Assembly (NCBI RefSeq): GCF_000418555.1
Contig: NZ_ATKM01000017.1
Span: forward strand, 186,001 to 250,000
Source of the DNA: Pseudomonas sp. P818
GTDB taxonomy: Bacteria; Pseudomonadota; Gammaproteobacteria; Pseudomonadales; Pseudomonadaceae
Direction of reading: 5' to 3'
DNA length: 64,000 bases
Shown here: positions 63,059 to 64,000 of the stretch, piece after piece
How positions within the stretch are numbered: position 1 is the first letter of the stretch
Layout: each line of letters opens with the position of its first letter
Position numbers and translations under genes: made by a program
The notes under the pieces: model-generated
Database searches by the model: none
What the model was told of the DNA's origin: nothing
Seen by the model: only the letters and a program-made list of their open reading frames with translations

Positions 63059-63473
63059 TGCCGCGGGTGATTGGTGCGCGCAGCGCCCCCTGACTCCGAC
63101 GTTCAAACGGTGCGCCTACCTCCTGAGGGCGCGCCGTTCACCGGCCCACCGCGATAAGGCGGCCCGCCTCTCATGCACATCAATGCGCATTGCACCCGCA
63201 GCATTGGCGCCATGCTCCTCGGCCTGAAACCGGCTGACGCACATCCATGTCCTTACCCCCAACGCGCCTGCAGCCACAGCCCTGGTTTGTGCAAGCCAAT
63301 GTAGGCAGATGCCACCCAGCCTGATAGCCGGCAGACATGAGGCAGAAGGCTCTATTCCGTGCTAGAACAATGGAGCTGGTCATCTTTTGACCAATGCCCG
63401 ACTGACTGGCAAAGTAAGCCCGTAACTCATCGAATTGGACACTCACACCGCCGCAAGGCGGGGGGAGATGGCT
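63059..63473. other. Intergenic region before the MHYT gene
   Basis: 415 bases without a gene. It holds an imperfect 11-bp hairpin (AACGGTGCGCC / GGCGCGCCGTT, 63106-63138), a possible terminator for the reductase. A tight CCGCC-GCAA-GGCGG hairpin (63448-63461) ends right at the ribosome site of the next gene and might influence its translation. Confidence 0.6.
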
Positions 63474-64000
63474 ATGGAAGGATTCTCGATCCGCTTTCTT
63501 GTCGATCTGCCCGAACAGGGGCAGCTTCTCCTCGACTGCCGACACGACCCCTGGCTGGTGGCTCTGTCTTACGTCATCGCCAGTGTCGGCAGCCTCAGCA
63601 CCCTGACCATCGCCCGGCATCTCGAGCAGGTGCAAAGACGCAGCATGCGCCTGGTCTGGGGGCTACTCGGCGGGCTGTGTCTGGCAGGCGCAATCTGGTC
63701 CATGCATTTCATTGGCATGCTGGCGTTCCAGGCGCCGGTCGCCATCAGCTACGACCTCGCCATCACCATCCTGTCGCTTCTGGTGGCGCTCGGCGCCGCC
63801 CTCCTTGCCCTCTACTACATGGCCATGCCACGCCCCGGGCTGAGTCGCCAGTTGCTGGCGGCCGTGATCATCGGCCTGGGCATCAGCGCCATGCATTACA
63901 GCGGCATGGCGGCGATTCGCTCCGCGGCCCAGGCCTACTACCACGGTGGCCTGTTCACCCTGTCCATCGTCATCGCCATCAGCGCCAGCTTCGCAGCGCT
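63474..64000 (+). CDS. MHYT-domain membrane signalling protein (partial)
   Basis: The first 175 residues of a protein cut by the window end. Several membrane helices carry MHYT sensor motifs, SMHFIGMLAF near 75 and AMHYSGMAAI near 138. MHYT domains usually precede GGDEF/EAL or kinase domains in Pseudomonas, so a c-di-GMP enzyme is likely, but the output half is not visible. The start at 63474 is chosen because GGGGAG lies 6 bases before it; ATG 63468 lies directly on that site. Confidence 0.85.
   Translation, partial: MEGFSIRFLVDLPEQGQLLLDCRHDPWLVALSYVIASVGSLSTLTIARHLEQVQRRSMRLVWGLLGGLCLAGAIWSMHFIGMLAFQAPVAISYDLAITILSLLVALGAALLALYYMAMPRPGLSRQLLAAVIIGLGISAMHYSGMAAIRSAAQAYYHGGLFTLSIVIAISASFAA

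Noticed and set aside
63180..63635. 151-codon minus-strand frame near the window end
   Set aside because: It overlaps the start of the MHYT gene antisense and has no recognisable motif.

Overview
This is a 64 kb stretch of GC-rich Pseudomonas chromosome. The content best fits the P. oleovorans / P. pseudoalcaligenes / P. mendocina group: a fused glucosylglycerol-phosphate synthase/phosphatase, a zwf-pgl-eda cluster with divergent hexR, McpS-like HBM chemoreceptors, class Ia nrdA/nrdB and several Pseudomonas-type REP families. The species assignment is inference. No rRNA, CRISPR array, prophage or complete insertion sequence was seen.

Layout. 0.3-2.5 kb: GgpPS, which makes the osmolyte glucosylglycerol. 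2.7-6 kb: two coupled minus-strand pairs (VOC/YCII; alpha/beta hydrolase plus an unknown protein). 6.2-14.3 kb: the Entner-Doudoroff block zwf-pgl-eda with hexR and a 10-bp-arm HexR operator between them, bracketed by two 640-residue HBM chemoreceptors. 14.5-19.1 kb: a BASS transporter, the guanidinium exporter gdx behind a guanidine-II riboswitch, an LplT-PlsC fusion, a probable unannotated sRNA and a phosphopantetheinyl transferase. 19.5-27.4 kb: an RstAB-like two-component system, then nrdA and nrdB separated by repeats. 27.5-30.9 kb: the most foreign-looking part. An AT-rich ATPase-TOPRIM gene (candidate fused PARIS/OLD-type phage defence) is followed by a RAYT transposase broken by one stop codon and surrounded by its REP sequences.

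31-45.6 kb: EamA transporter, LysR/azoreductase pair, sterol-desaturase-like protein with a duplicated histidine box, methyltransferase, two soluble chemoreceptors (PAS-PAS and FIST type), cupin, HDOD, YecA-like, RlhA, monooxygenase, MdaB and a CAP-domain protein. 45.8-57.2 kb: three diguanylate cyclases among small conserved genes (PpiC, DUF1003, EamA, TauE, DUF1176, YebC, NUDIX, GNAT). 57.2-58.6 kb: a toxin-antitoxin pair between a partial copy of tRNA-Thr and the intact tRNA-Thr(CGT), which looks like a relict integration site. 58.7-64 kb: CvfB, PQQ-type sugar dehydrogenase, a periplasmic binding protein, an MDR oxidoreductase and the start of an MHYT signalling protein cut by the window end.

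Together the genes emphasise signalling (four chemoreceptors, at least three c-di-GMP synthases, one two-component system), central carbon and nucleotide metabolism, and small-molecule export. At least five families of short palindromic repeats fill the intergenic spaces. Start codons were chosen from ribosome-binding sites and family N-termini. All functions are by motif and remembered family similarity; no database search was possible.
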